Notes under the pieces: generated by a model
What the model was told of the DNA's origin: nothing
What the model saw: only the letters and a program-made list of their open reading frames with translations
The model's database searches: none
From: JACCVG01 sp963790245
GTDB lineage: Bacteria > Actinomycetota > Thermoleophilia > Solirubrobacterales > Thermoleophilaceae
Assembly: GCA_963790245.1 (NCBI GenBank)
Contig: CAWBNP010000002.1
Location: 1,674,001 to 1,738,000 of the forward strand
DNA length: 64,000 nucleotides
Direction of reading: 5' to 3'
Shown here: piece by piece, positions 50,062 to 59,851 of the stretch
Position numbering within the stretch: the stretch's first letter is position 1
Layout: every line of letters begins with the position of its first letter
Program-made: the position numbers and the translations under genes

Positions 50062-50532
50062 TTAGGGCTTTACGACCATCAGCACGAGCGCGATTACGAC
50101 GAGTAGCCCCGCGAAGCCGCCTACCCGAGCGCGCAGCTTGGCGCCACGCTCGAACTCCTCGCTGAGGATGACCTCGCCGGTTCCCGCCGCGGCGATATCA
50201 CGCTCGGCGAGCTCGATCAGCTTCGTGGCGTTCGGGATGAAAAACGCTCCGGTGAGCCCGCCGAGCACGATCACGATCAGGAAGGCCGCGCTGATCCAGG
50301 GCGCGGCAAACGAGAAGCCACCGATCAGGATGAGGCCGATCCCGGCGAGCAATATGACGGCGAGGCCGGGGCCCGTGATGCGCTGATCGAGCGTGCGGTT
50401 GACCCCCAGGTAATAGGGGATCGCGCGAGCGCCGGCCTTGCGCGCCGCGATCTCCCAGACAGGGTAGGTAAAGGTCACGCCAAAGGTGATGATCACGGCC
50501 AGGATATGAACGATCAGCAGGGCCTCGTACAT
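50062..50532 (-). CDS. DUF2269-like integral membrane protein
   Basis: A 156-residue protein with four predicted helices: LLIVHILAVIITFGVTFTYP, ITGPGLAVILLAGIGLILIGG, WISAAFLIVIVLGGLTGAFFI and VGGFAGLLVVIALVLMVV. His and aromatic residues in the first helix suit a DUF2269 fold. Function unknown. It is 3 bases downstream of the methylmalonyl-CoA mutase stop, so it may be co-transcribed. Confidence 0.7.
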   Translation of the reverse strand: MYEALLIVHILAVIITFGVTFTYPVWEIAARKAGARAIPYYLGVNRTLDQRITGPGLAVILLAGIGLILIGGFSFAAPWISAAFLIVIVLGGLTGAFFIPNATKLIELAERDIAAAGTGEVILSEEFERGAKLRARVGGFAGLLVVIALVLMVVKP

Positions 50533-50535
50533 CGG

Positions 50536-52155
<1,620 letters not shown>

Positions 52156-52272
52156 CGCGGCGAAGGATATTCGCCGGAGCCCTGCGTCGCGCGCGCCAAG
52201 CCCCAGATCCGACCGGGATCGATTTGGGTCGGATACCGCACCAAAACGAACGTGGCCGGACGATTCGCCCTC

Positions 52273-53694
52273 TCAGGGACCGAACTCGCCCCCGGCCGTG
52301 CCGCCACCACCGCTCGGTCTCGAATCGGCCTTCGCCGAGCCGCCCGACCCGGCGCCGCCGCCCCCCGGCGGCGAACTGGCGGGCCGCTCCTCCGCCGGGC
52401 CGGGCAAAAACTCATCGGCTGGCGTCGCCGGTGGCAGCGCGTCCGCGACGGGCTGCTCACCGGAGCCACGTCGATCCGCGGCCCGCTCATTGCTTCCGTC
52501 ACCGCTCCGGCCGTTCTGGCCGTCCACCTCCGCCCTCTGCGCAGGCGGGCTGGGAGCGGTGGCCGCGCTCTCCACTGGCGCGCTCGGTACGACTACCGCA
52601 GCGGGTTGACGCGATTCGGACCGCACCGTCTGCGCCGCGGAACCAGACCGTCCATCCCGCTCCCCACCCTTCCCGGACTCGATCGCCGCGACGCCGCCGC
52701 TCGCGATCGCGGCCGACGACGCTGCGATCGCGGCCACCTTGCCGGCGCCTGTCGCCTCGGCGACGCCCTGAACCTTGGCCCCGACCAGCGTTGCGCGTTC
52801 GCCGATCCAGATCGTCGCCGATTCGTACAGTCGCTGAGCCAATCCCGTCGCGTGCTCGCTGCTCCCGAGCAGGGCAACGGGTGGCGCGACCGCCGCCAGC
52901 TCGCGCGGGGCTGCGCGGTAGCGGTGCACCGTCGCCCGGCAGCCGGGGCAACCCCGCAGGTGCGGTCGCAGCCTGACCATCGCGGCCGCATCGGCCTCAC
53001 CGTCGGCGAGCGCCGAGAGCAGTGGTTCGAGCTCACGGCACTCCTCGCCGGACTCGATCCCCTGGACGCGCGCGAGAAACGCGCGGCGGCCTTCGGTCAA
53101 AGCGCGATTGACCTTGGTATAGGTCCAGCCGGTCTCTGCCGCGATCGACGTGTAGCTGTGACCCTCCGCACGCAGCAGCAGTGCACGGATCTCCTGCGGC
53201 TTGAGGAGGGCCATCGCCTCGGCGCCGACGCGCAGCCGTTCGATTCGCTCAACCTGCTCGTCGGGTCCGGGGGCGGCGGTCGGAGAAGCTGCGATGACCG
53301 CGTCGAGCGGCATTCCCGAGCGCCGCCGGCTCGCCGCGAGAGCGAACGCCTCGTGCTTGATGCACGTCTTGAGAAACGGGACGAGATCGTTCTCGTCCGT
53401 GCTCGGTGCCTTCGTCAGGAGGATCTCGAGGCCGCGCTGAAAGGCGTCCTCGGCATCCTCGGGGTTGCTCGCAAACCGCCTCGCGTGGGCGAGCACCTCG
53501 CTGCTGCGGGTGCTGAGCATCTCGAGCACGGCGATCTCGATCTCGGCCGAGGTCGGCCGGTTCCCCGCCGCGCGCTGCCCACCTCGCTTACGTTTGCGTC
53601 GCGCTGGCGGGGCCGGATCGCCGACGGCGCGCAGCCGTGGTGGTTCCGGGGGTTGCGGAGTTGGCGCGCTCGCAGGCGCGGTGGCGGCTTCCAT
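52273..53694 (-). CDS. ECF sigma factor fused to zinc anti-sigma motif and membrane segment
   Basis: A 473-residue protein of unusual composition. After a basic, Pro-rich N-terminus come sigma region 2 (about 60-125, SSEVLAHARRFASNPEDAEDAFQ) and sigma region 4 (about 160-210, LKPQEIRALLLRAEGHSYTSIAAETGWTY), both ECF-like. Then ECRELEPLLSALADGEAD and HLRGCPGC, a His-x3-Cys-x2-Cys zinc anti-sigma (ZAS) motif (His245, Cys249, Cys252). A hydrophobic stretch (AAIAASSAAIASGGVAAI, about 321-338) could cross the membrane, and a disordered Ser/Gly/Pro tail completes it. A single chain thus holds sigma and regulator. ATG at 53694 is chosen; GTG upstream gives a 19-residue extension. Confidence 0.8.
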   Translation of the reverse strand: MEAATAPASAPTPQPPEPPRLRAVGDPAPPARRKRKRGGQRAAGNRPTSAEIEIAVLEMLSTRSSEVLAHARRFASNPEDAEDAFQRGLEILLTKAPSTDENDLVPFLKTCIKHEAFALAASRRRSGMPLDAVIAASPTAAPGPDEQVERIERLRVGAEAMALLKPQEIRALLLRAEGHSYTSIAAETGWTYTKVNRALTEGRRAFLARVQGIESGEECRELEPLLSALADGEADAAAMVRLRPHLRGCPGCRATVHRYRAAPRELAAVAPPVALLGSSEHATGLAQRLYESATIWIGERATLVGAKVQGVAEATGAGKVAAIAASSAAIASGGVAAIESGKGGERDGRSGSAAQTVRSESRQPAAVVVPSAPVESAATAPSPPAQRAEVDGQNGRSGDGSNERAADRRGSGEQPVADALPPATPADEFLPGPAEERPASSPPGGGGAGSGGSAKADSRPSGGGGTAGGEFGP

Positions 53695-53844
53695 CTTTTC
53701 GGCGTCCCTTCGCTTCGGATACGGCGGCCATCCGAAGGTAGATCGCGTCACATAAACGCGCGCCGGTTCGGGCGGCCCGGGACTGCGTTAAGGGCGCTCC
53801 GCGGATTTCTCGCCCCCCTGCGCTGCGCAAGTGATGATGTACGG

Positions 53845-54423
53845 ATGGCCAGCCGTTACGAAGACGAGATCTGGGAGCTGACTCCCGAAGATCCGGGGCC
53901 GCCGCCTGGCCACCTGATTGCCTTCGTCAACGGCCTCGAGCGAGTCGATCACGCGCTCGACCTGGGCTGTGGCGACGGTCGGCTGTCCGCGATGATCGAG
54001 GCGGGTGAGGTCACCGCGGCCGACGTGTCCGGCGTCGCACTCGACCGTGCGCGCCGGCGCCTCACCGATGCGCTGCTGGTCGAGCTGACCCCGGGCACCC
54101 GGTTGCCATTCGCGGACGGCAGCTTCGAGCTCGTCACCTGCCTGGAGATGATCGAGCACGTCGTCGACCTCCAATCGCTCGTCTCGGAGATCCGCCGGGT
54201 GCTGCGTCCGGGGGGAAAGCTCGCGCTGACGACCCCGGCGCACGGTAGAGCGACGGGCGTCCGGATCGCGCTGCAGGGATTCGAGCGGGATTTCGATCCT
54301 CGCTCGCCCCATCTTCGGTTTCTCACCCGGCGCTCGCTCGCCGAGTTGCTCGGCGACGGAGGCTTCGCGGTCGAGAGCGTGCGTCGTCGGCGTGGGACGC
54401 TGCTGGCTGTCGCCTCGCGCTGA
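53845..54423 (+). CDS. Class I SAM-dependent methyltransferase
   Basis: A 192-residue methyltransferase. Motif I is ALDLGCGDGRLSAM, followed by GEVTAADVSGVALDRARR, the post-motif LVTCLEMIEHVVDLQSLVSEI and LRPGGKLALTTP. The pattern resembles UbiE/Tam-type or glycosyl-biosynthesis methyltransferases; substrate unknown. ATG at 53845 is inside a much longer open frame that extends back through genes on the other strand; only the part from 53845 has protein-like composition. Confidence 0.85.
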   Translation: MASRYEDEIWELTPEDPGPPPGHLIAFVNGLERVDHALDLGCGDGRLSAMIEAGEVTAADVSGVALDRARRRLTDALLVELTPGTRLPFADGSFELVTCLEMIEHVVDLQSLVSEIRRVLRPGGKLALTTPAHGRATGVRIALQGFERDFDPRSPHLRFLTRRSLAELLGDGGFAVESVRRRRGTLLAVASR

Positions 54424-54457
54424 CCTACAGCGCGCAGCGGGGGGCGCGTCGCGCCCG

Positions 54458-55255
54458 CTATCCGTGTCCGGCGGTCTCCTGACGAATCTGGGTCGTATCG
54501 AGGATCGTTTGGACGACGAGCTCCGGGTCGTCGAACATCGGCATGTGGCCGCAGTCCTCGAGCACCGTCACGCGCACACCGGGCCCGACATCCATGACCT
54601 TGCGCACCATCCGGTCGAGCTCACCCCACGCGATCGTGACGGGAACCTCGGGATGAAAGCGGCCGACGGGGAATGGCGTGACCGAGCGCATCTCGCGGTT
54701 GGCGGCGTCAAAACCCGGCGCACTTGCGTAGGCGCGAATCAGCGCCGTCGCGTCGGCGACCGAAAGCCGCTCGGGATGGCCGACGGCCATCGCCAGCGCG
54801 CCGCGGCGGATTGCGGAGCTGCGTACCGCCAGCGAAAGCAGTGGCAGCGCCGCGCGCGCGACCGAGCGCGCCGAGATTCCCGAGCGCGCGCCGAGCACTT
54901 GGCCCCAGAGCCCCGCCGGGCAGAGCGCCGTAACCGACAGCGCTGCGCCGTCGCTGCGTCGGGCGAGCTCGAGCGCCGCCCATCCGCCGAGCGAGTTGCC
55001 GACGTAGTGCGCCCGTCCGATCCCCAGTTCGAGCGCCAGGAACTCGGCGACCGCCCCGCCGAGGGCGGTCGGCGTCGGGTCGACCCCCGCCGGCATTACG
55101 GGCGACTCGCCGAAGCCGGGCATGTCGACCGCAATCACGTCGTGATGCTCGGCCAGCGGCTCGATCACCGGCGCCCAGACGCCACGAGAGCCCCCGAGCG
55201 GATGGATCAGGACGAGCGGCGCGCCGCTGCCCTTGCGGTCGTAGCCGAGCTTCAC
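54458..55255 (-). CDS. Alpha/beta hydrolase
   Basis: A 265-residue serine hydrolase. The oxyanion strand is LVLIHPLGGSRGVW, the nucleophile elbow is YVGNSLGGWAAL (Gly-x-Ser-x-Gly with GNSLG), a catalytic Asp is likely in IAWGELDRMV, and His in EDCGHMPMFDDP. Related enzymes cleave esters or C-C bonds. GTG at 55255 overlaps the stop of the cyclopropane synthase gene (GTGA), so it is the last gene of a four-gene fatty-acid operon and may act on a lipid. Confidence 0.9.
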   Translation of the reverse strand: MKLGYDRKGSGAPLVLIHPLGGSRGVWAPVIEPLAEHHDVIAVDMPGFGESPVMPAGVDPTPTALGGAVAEFLALELGIGRAHYVGNSLGGWAALELARRSDGAALSVTALCPAGLWGQVLGARSGISARSVARAALPLLSLAVRSSAIRRGALAMAVGHPERLSVADATALIRAYASAPGFDAANREMRSVTPFPVGRFHPEVPVTIAWGELDRMVRKVMDVGPGVRVTVLEDCGHMPMFDDPELVVQTILDTTQIRQETAGHG

Positions 55256-56532
55256 GCGACGTTCTCGGCCGCGTCCACCGCAGTCCGTGAGCCGTCGGCA
55301 ACCGCGTCGAACGAAACGGAGGCGAGCTCGGCGGGCGCGAGCGGATCGCGCCAGAGCGGCTTTGCGAGCAGCAGCTGGACATCGCCTATGCGCCGCTCGC
55401 GGAAGCCGGCCTCGCAGTAGGCGAGGTAGAAGTCCCACATCCGTCGGAACCGCTCGTCGTATCCGAGGCCCTCGGCCTGTTCGGTTCGGCCGAGGAAGTT
55501 CTTGCGCCAGCGCAGCAGCGTCTCGGAGTAGTGGGCCGTGATGTCGTGCAGCCCGACCATCGAGAGATCGGTCCGCTCTGCGGTGCAGCGCGCCATCACC
55601 TCGAGCGAGGGCAGGCACCCGCCGGGGAAGATCTCGGTGTTGATGAAGCTCTTCGACTGCTTCTCGCCCTCGTAGGCGCGGTCGTCGATCGTGATCGCCT
55701 GGAGCAGCATCAACCCGTCGGGCTCGAGTAGCTCCGAGCACTTCTCGAAGAAGGTGGGCAGGTACTGCCAGCCGACGGCCTCGATCATCTCGATCGAAAC
55801 GAGCTTGTCGAAGCGGCCCTCGAGATCGCGGTAGTCGCGCTCGAGCAGCGTGATCCGATCCTCGAGCCCGGCGAGCTTGACCCGTGCACTCGCCAGCTCG
55901 AGCTGCTCGGCCGAGATCGTCGTTGTGGTGACGCGGCAGCCGTACTCGCGCGCGGCGAAGATCGCGAGCGCCCCCCAACCGGTCCCGATCTCCAGCAGAT
56001 GGTCCTCGGGACCCAGGTCCAGCTTGTCGCAGACGAGTCGCAGCTTGGCGATCGACGCTTCCTCGAGCGTTGCCTGAGGCGTCTCGAAGTAGGCACAGGA
56101 GTACATCATCGTCGGGTCGAGGAACAGCGAGAAGAGGTCGTTGCCGAGGTCGTAGTGGCGCGCGATATGGCTGCGGCTGCGGTTCGGCGTATTGCGCAAG
56201 CCAACCCGCTTGAGCCGCTGGATCGGGAACAGCAGCCAGCGGAAGCGGTCACGCAGCCGGTCGAGCGCCGGCATGTTGATCGCGGCGATCCGGATCAGTG
56301 CGACGGTGTCGTCGCACTCCCAGACCCGATCGGCGTAGGACTCGGCGAGACCGGTCGAGCCGCGCAGCAGCTGCCGATGAAAGCCCGGGCGGTCGAGCTC
56401 GATCGTGGCGTGCAGCTCGGACTCGGGTTCGCCATAGATCGTTGTCTGGCCGTCCTCGATCAGGGTGATCCGCCCGCCGCGGGTTCGCTCGAGCAGCCAG
56501 CGCACGATCCGGCGCGAAATCGCCTCTCCCAT
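55252..56532 (-). CDS. cfa: Cyclopropane-fatty-acyl-phospholipid synthase
   Basis: A 426-residue AdoMet-dependent enzyme that adds a methylene or methyl group across a double bond of a membrane fatty acid. The N-terminal lipid-binding domain ends near residue 120. The catalytic part has IARHYDLGND (123-132), MYSCAYF (143-149), motif I LEIGTGWG, and SIEMIEAVGWQYLP. Length matches Cfa/CmaA proteins with N-domain. ATG at 56532 overlaps the DUF1365 stop by one base. The operon FAD-enzyme, DUF1365, cfa is a common trio. Confidence 0.93.
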   Translation of the reverse strand: MGEAISRRIVRWLLERTRGGRITLIEDGQTTIYGEPESELHATIELDRPGFHRQLLRGSTGLAESYADRVWECDDTVALIRIAAINMPALDRLRDRFRWLLFPIQRLKRVGLRNTPNRSRSHIARHYDLGNDLFSLFLDPTMMYSCAYFETPQATLEEASIAKLRLVCDKLDLGPEDHLLEIGTGWGALAIFAAREYGCRVTTTTISAEQLELASARVKLAGLEDRITLLERDYRDLEGRFDKLVSIEMIEAVGWQYLPTFFEKCSELLEPDGLMLLQAITIDDRAYEGEKQSKSFINTEIFPGGCLPSLEVMARCTAERTDLSMVGLHDITAHYSETLLRWRKNFLGRTEQAEGLGYDERFRRMWDFYLAYCEAGFRERRIGDVQLLLAKPLWRDPLAPAELASVSFDAVADGSRTAVDAAENVA

Positions 56533-57284
56533 CAGCTCGTCGCCTCCTTTGGGTGCCGGTGGACCTCCGCGCCCTTGAGCTTCAGCCTCAGGGCCTGTCC
56601 GTAGATCCGGGCGACCGTCATCAGCGTGATCGCCGGGAACCGCACGAGCGAGCGCGCCATCGCGCGGCCGGTGAGCTCGACGCGCTTCATCGAGAGCACG
56701 GCGTCGAAGAAAAGCGCGCCATCCCGCCGGCTCTTGATCGACACCGCAAGCGCCTTCGCCGGCCGCCCGATGTCGAGCTCGTAGGTGTGGTCCATCCCCA
56801 TGAACGGCGAAACGTGCAGCTGCTTGTCGATCGCGGCGGACTCGCTGTCTGGCTCGACGACGTAGCAGTGACTCTCGCCCCACGGCGTGCTGGTCACCTC
56901 GGCGACGGTCGCTGCAAGCGTCTCGCCGTCCTCCTCGAAGCAGTAATAGAAGCTCACGGGGTTGAAGTTGTGGCCGAGGTAGCGCAGGTGGGTGAGCAGG
57001 CGGATCGGGCCCGACGGGCGGCGGCCGGTCCGCTCGGCGACCAGATCGCGGACGACTTGCTCGAGCGGCAGCGCGGGGTCACCGAGGTAGTCGGCGCGGC
57101 GGAACCAAGCGAGGTTCGGTCGGCGTGCGGACCACAGCCAGCGGCGATCGAAGGCCTCTGGTAGCTCGGCGAGGTCGAGATATGCCATGAACAGCGGGTA
57201 GCGGAACTCGTGCTCGATCGGCTCGAAGCGGCGATGTCGCACCCACCCCTCATAGAGTGCGCTGTGCTGGGTCGCGGCCGTCAT
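56532..57284 (-). CDS. DUF1365 protein, cfa-associated
   Basis: A 250-residue protein with the DUF1365 pattern: SALYEGWVRHRRFEPIEHEFRYPLFMAYLDL at the start, then LRYLGHNFNPVSFYYCFEED and LHVSPFMGMDHTYEL. Unknown reaction; it always travels with cyclopropane synthase and a FAD enzyme and is thought to act in the same unusual-fatty-acid route. ATG at 57284 overlaps the FAD-enzyme stop (ATGA). Confidence 0.9.
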   Translation of the reverse strand: MTAATQHSALYEGWVRHRRFEPIEHEFRYPLFMAYLDLAELPEAFDRRWLWSARRPNLAWFRRADYLGDPALPLEQVVRDLVAERTGRRPSGPIRLLTHLRYLGHNFNPVSFYYCFEEDGETLAATVAEVTSTPWGESHCYVVEPDSESAAIDKQLHVSPFMGMDHTYELDIGRPAKALAVSIKSRRDGALFFDAVLSMKRVELTGRAMARSLVRFPAITLMTVARIYGQALRLKLKGAEVHRHPKEATS

Positions 57285-58525
57285 GCGGTGATCCTCTCGA
57301 AGGCCTTGCAGGCCTCGATCGCGCTGAGGACGCCGTCCTCGTGAAAGCCCCAGCCCCAGTAGGCGCCGCAGTAATGGGTGCGCTCGCCCGAGATCTCTCC
57401 GTGTCGCTTCTGGGCCGACATGCCGGCGGCCGTGTAGACCGGATGCGAATAGTCGATCCGCTTGATGACCTTGGCCGGATCGATCGCCTCGCTGCGGTTC
57501 AGGGTCACGCAGAAGTCGACCTCCGAATCGAGCGCTTGCAGTCGGTTCATGTGGTAGGTCAGGGTCGTGCGGGGCGGCGTCTCGTCGAGCAGATGGAAGT
57601 TCCAACTCGCCCAGGCGCGACGTCGCTTGGGCAGCAGCGCCCGGTCGGTGTGGAGGACCGCCTCGTTGGCTTGGTAGGGGATCGCGCCGAGTATCTCGCG
57701 CTCGGCCGCGGTCGGGTCGGCGAGCATCGCGAGCGCTTGGTCGGAATGCGTGGCGATCAGGACCTGATCGAACTGCAGCGCGCCGCTCGAATCGGTTGCC
57801 AGCTCGACCCGATCGTGATGACGGGTGATCGATCGGACCGGCGAGCCGGAATGGATCCGCTCGGCGAACGGGGCGCTCAGCGCGCGAACATACGACCACG
57901 AGCCGCCCTTTACTGTCCGCCACTGCGGACGGTTGGTGAACCGCAGCATCCCGTGGTTGTCGAAGAAGCTCGCCATGAAGCCCGCCGGGAACGAAGCCAT
58001 CTGGCCGGGAGCCGCCGACCAGACGGCCGAGGCCTGGGGAACGATCAGACGCTCCACGAACTGGCTCGAGTAGCCGCCCTCGGTCAGGAACTCGGCGAGC
58101 GACGGGCCGTCGCCGTTGGTACCGATCAGGGGGCGGATCTCACGGTTGAAACGGACCAGGTCCGCGACCATCCGGTGAAAGCGCGGGTCGAGTAGATGGC
58201 TGCGCTTGGCGTAGAGCCCGTTCGGCGAGGTGCTCGCGTACTCGAAATCACCGGCTTCATCGGAGACCGAGAAGCTCATGTTCGAGGGCTGCCCGTCGAC
58301 GCCGATCTCGTCGAGCAGCCGCTCGAAGTTGGGGTAGTTGGTGTCGTTGAACACGATGAACCCGGTATCGATCGCGTAGCTGCCCGAATCGGTGTCGACA
58401 GCGACGGTGTGGGTGTGGCCGCCGATCCGCTCGTCTGCCTCGAACACGGTGATCTCGTGGTCGCGGTGGAGCAGGTGTGCAGCTGTCAGGCCGGAGATCC
58501 CGGCACCTATGATCGCGATTCTCAT
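57281..58525 (-). CDS. FAD-dependent amine-oxidase-like oxidoreductase, cfa-associated
   Basis: A 414-residue flavoprotein. The FAD-binding Rossmann motif is IAIIGAGISGLTAAHLL (Gly7, Gly9, Gly12) with acidic EADERIGGHTHT, and a C-terminal CGAYWGWGFHEDGVLSAIEA closes the site. It is the first gene of a minus-strand operon FAD enzyme-DUF1365-cfa-hydrolase. Similar trios make cyclopropane or further-oxidised branched fatty acids. The ATG at 58525 is clear. About 350 bases of leader and riboswitch for the divergent gene lie upstream. Confidence 0.92.
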   Translation of the reverse strand: MRIAIIGAGISGLTAAHLLHRDHEITVFEADERIGGHTHTVAVDTDSGSYAIDTGFIVFNDTNYPNFERLLDEIGVDGQPSNMSFSVSDEAGDFEYASTSPNGLYAKRSHLLDPRFHRMVADLVRFNREIRPLIGTNGDGPSLAEFLTEGGYSSQFVERLIVPQASAVWSAAPGQMASFPAGFMASFFDNHGMLRFTNRPQWRTVKGGSWSYVRALSAPFAERIHSGSPVRSITRHHDRVELATDSSGALQFDQVLIATHSDQALAMLADPTAAEREILGAIPYQANEAVLHTDRALLPKRRRAWASWNFHLLDETPPRTTLTYHMNRLQALDSEVDFCVTLNRSEAIDPAKVIKRIDYSHPVYTAAGMSAQKRHGEISGERTHYCGAYWGWGFHEDGVLSAIEACKAFERITA

Positions 58526-58780
58526 CGGGTTGTTTTACGTCCGAGGGCCCCTTTCCGATCAGCCTGGCGCGCTTAAGCTGAAGCAGCACGCCTGCCGATA
58601 GGGCCACATGGGCACCGTGACGGGTCCGGTCGACCCGATCCAGATCGACTCCTCGGCGCGCTTCGGGCTCGCGAGCGACGAGGGGAGCTGCAGGACCTAC
58701 TCTCGGGGCTTCCGGGGTTCTCCTCGAAGTAGGGCATCACTTTCAGAAGGCCCGAACGTTTTCGTTACCAGAAGAGGCAA

Positions 58781-58869
58781 CCGCCTTGACGACAAAGGCA
58801 AACCCATCGTGAGGTGGGGGCGCAAAACCAGGGGTCTCCTCAGGGAGGCAGCCCAGTTGCCGAAGGAGG
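58781..58869 (+). ncRNA. GEMM-I riboswitch (cyclic dinucleotide sensor), overlapping the Shine-Dalgarno
   Basis: The segment matches the GEMM-I aptamer. GGCAAACC (58797-58804) opens it. The P1b hairpin is CCCATC-GTGA-GGTGGG with a GNRA loop. The next conserved block is GCGCAAAACCAGGGGTCT, and the 3' part is AGGGAGGCAGCCCAGTTGCC. P1 pairs CCGCCTT (58781-58787) with AAGGAGG (58863-58869), with one G-A mismatch, and AAGGAGG is the Shine-Dalgarno of the gene at 58878. Ligand binding should therefore hide the ribosome site and lower translation. Whether the ligand is c-di-GMP or 3',3'-cGAMP cannot be decided by eye. Confidence 0.88.
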
Positions 58870-58877
58870 CAAACAGA

Positions 58878-59720
58878 ATGAAGTACCCCTTCTCCAAGGT
58901 TTGTGCGGGTGCCGCGATGGTCGTGGCGCTCGCAATTCCCGCCACGGCTTCGGCCGGTGGCGCAGACGCTGTGGCCGATCACGCTAAAAAGGCACGTTCG
59001 GCGCTCAAGGACGTGGCCAAGGCCGCTGACTCGGGCAAGCACGGCAAGGCGCGCAGACAGTTCAGGCGCTCGGTCCGCTACACGAACAAGGCCCTGTCGG
59101 CCGCGCATCAGGCCAACGGCAATTCGGCCAGGGCAGCCGATGCTCTTGTTCCCGCGCTGCGCCTCGAAGACTTCAACGTCGAGCAGTACGCCGACCTCGT
59201 CGACCAGCTTCGCGGCAAGGTCCAGGAGCTGGTTGCTCGCCAGCTGGAAGAGGCGATGGCGGTTCGACAGCTGATCCTCGATTCGCTGACCGAAGTGATG
59301 CCTGACCTACCCCCGGCGGTCCAGGAGCAGATCACGCGCATTCTCGCCAACGTGTTCGGCGATCAGGAGCAGGAGATCGGTGACATCGAGGACGCGATCG
59401 AGGCTCCGGGCGTTCCGCCCGAGGTCGAGGAGCAGCTCGGCTCCGTCCTCGATCTCGCGCTCGGCTTGGTCCGTGACACGCTCGACCAGTTCGAGTCCCT
59501 GCTCGACATCGTGCCCGCCAGCGTTCGGCCGATCGTCCAGAGCACGCTCGGCATCGTCGAAGGCGTCCTGGACATGGTCCAGAACCTGCTCGGCGGTCTG
59601 CTCGGCGGCGGGGTCGGCGGTGGCCTGGGCGGCCTGCTGGGAGGTGGCGGCTCTGTCGGCGGTCTCTTCGGAGGCGGCGGTGGCAGCGTCGGAGGACTCG
59701 GAGGGTTCTTCAAGCTCTAG
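58878..59720 (+). CDS. Secreted Gly-rich protein under riboswitch control
   Basis: A 280-residue exported protein with a signal peptide (SKVCAGAAMVVALAIPATASA). Residues 30-80 are basic and helical (HAKKARSALKDVAKAADSGKH). The middle is amphipathic helices with Gln/Leu/Val/Asp (LVDQLRGKVQELVARQLEEAM). The final 50 residues are nearly only Gly, Leu, Val and Ser (LLGGGVGGGLGGLLGGGGS). No family is recognised; a cell-surface or biofilm protein is likely given cyclic-dinucleotide control. ATG at 58878 is fixed by AAGGAGG 8 bases upstream. A strong hairpin follows the gene. Confidence 0.75.
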   Translation: MKYPFSKVCAGAAMVVALAIPATASAGGADAVADHAKKARSALKDVAKAADSGKHGKARRQFRRSVRYTNKALSAAHQANGNSARAADALVPALRLEDFNVEQYADLVDQLRGKVQELVARQLEEAMAVRQLILDSLTEVMPDLPPAVQEQITRILANVFGDQEQEIGDIEDAIEAPGVPPEVEEQLGSVLDLALGLVRDTLDQFESLLDIVPASVRPIVQSTLGIVEGVLDMVQNLLGGLLGGGVGGGLGGLLGGGGSVGGLFGGGGGSVGGLGGFFKL

Positions 59721-59743
59721 AACCGAGGTTCGGAGTGGTTCGA

Positions 59744-59767
59744 GGGGGCCGCCCGCGGGCGGCCCCC
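59744..59767 (+). terminator. Strong GC hairpin after the secreted-protein gene
   Basis: GGGGGCCGCCC-GC-GGGCGGCCCCC: 11-bp perfect arms and a two-base centre (a 24-base palindrome), 24 bases past the stop. No U-run follows. The symmetry lets it also act on the opposite-strand nrdJ transcript, whose stop lies 85 bases further on. Confidence 0.65.
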
Positions 59768-59851
59768 GGCGTTCCCGCTCCATTTCCAGTCTTGGTGAAC
59801 GTTTGGGGGCGAAAGCCGAGGCACGAAGGTCAGCGGGAAGACCGCGACGGA

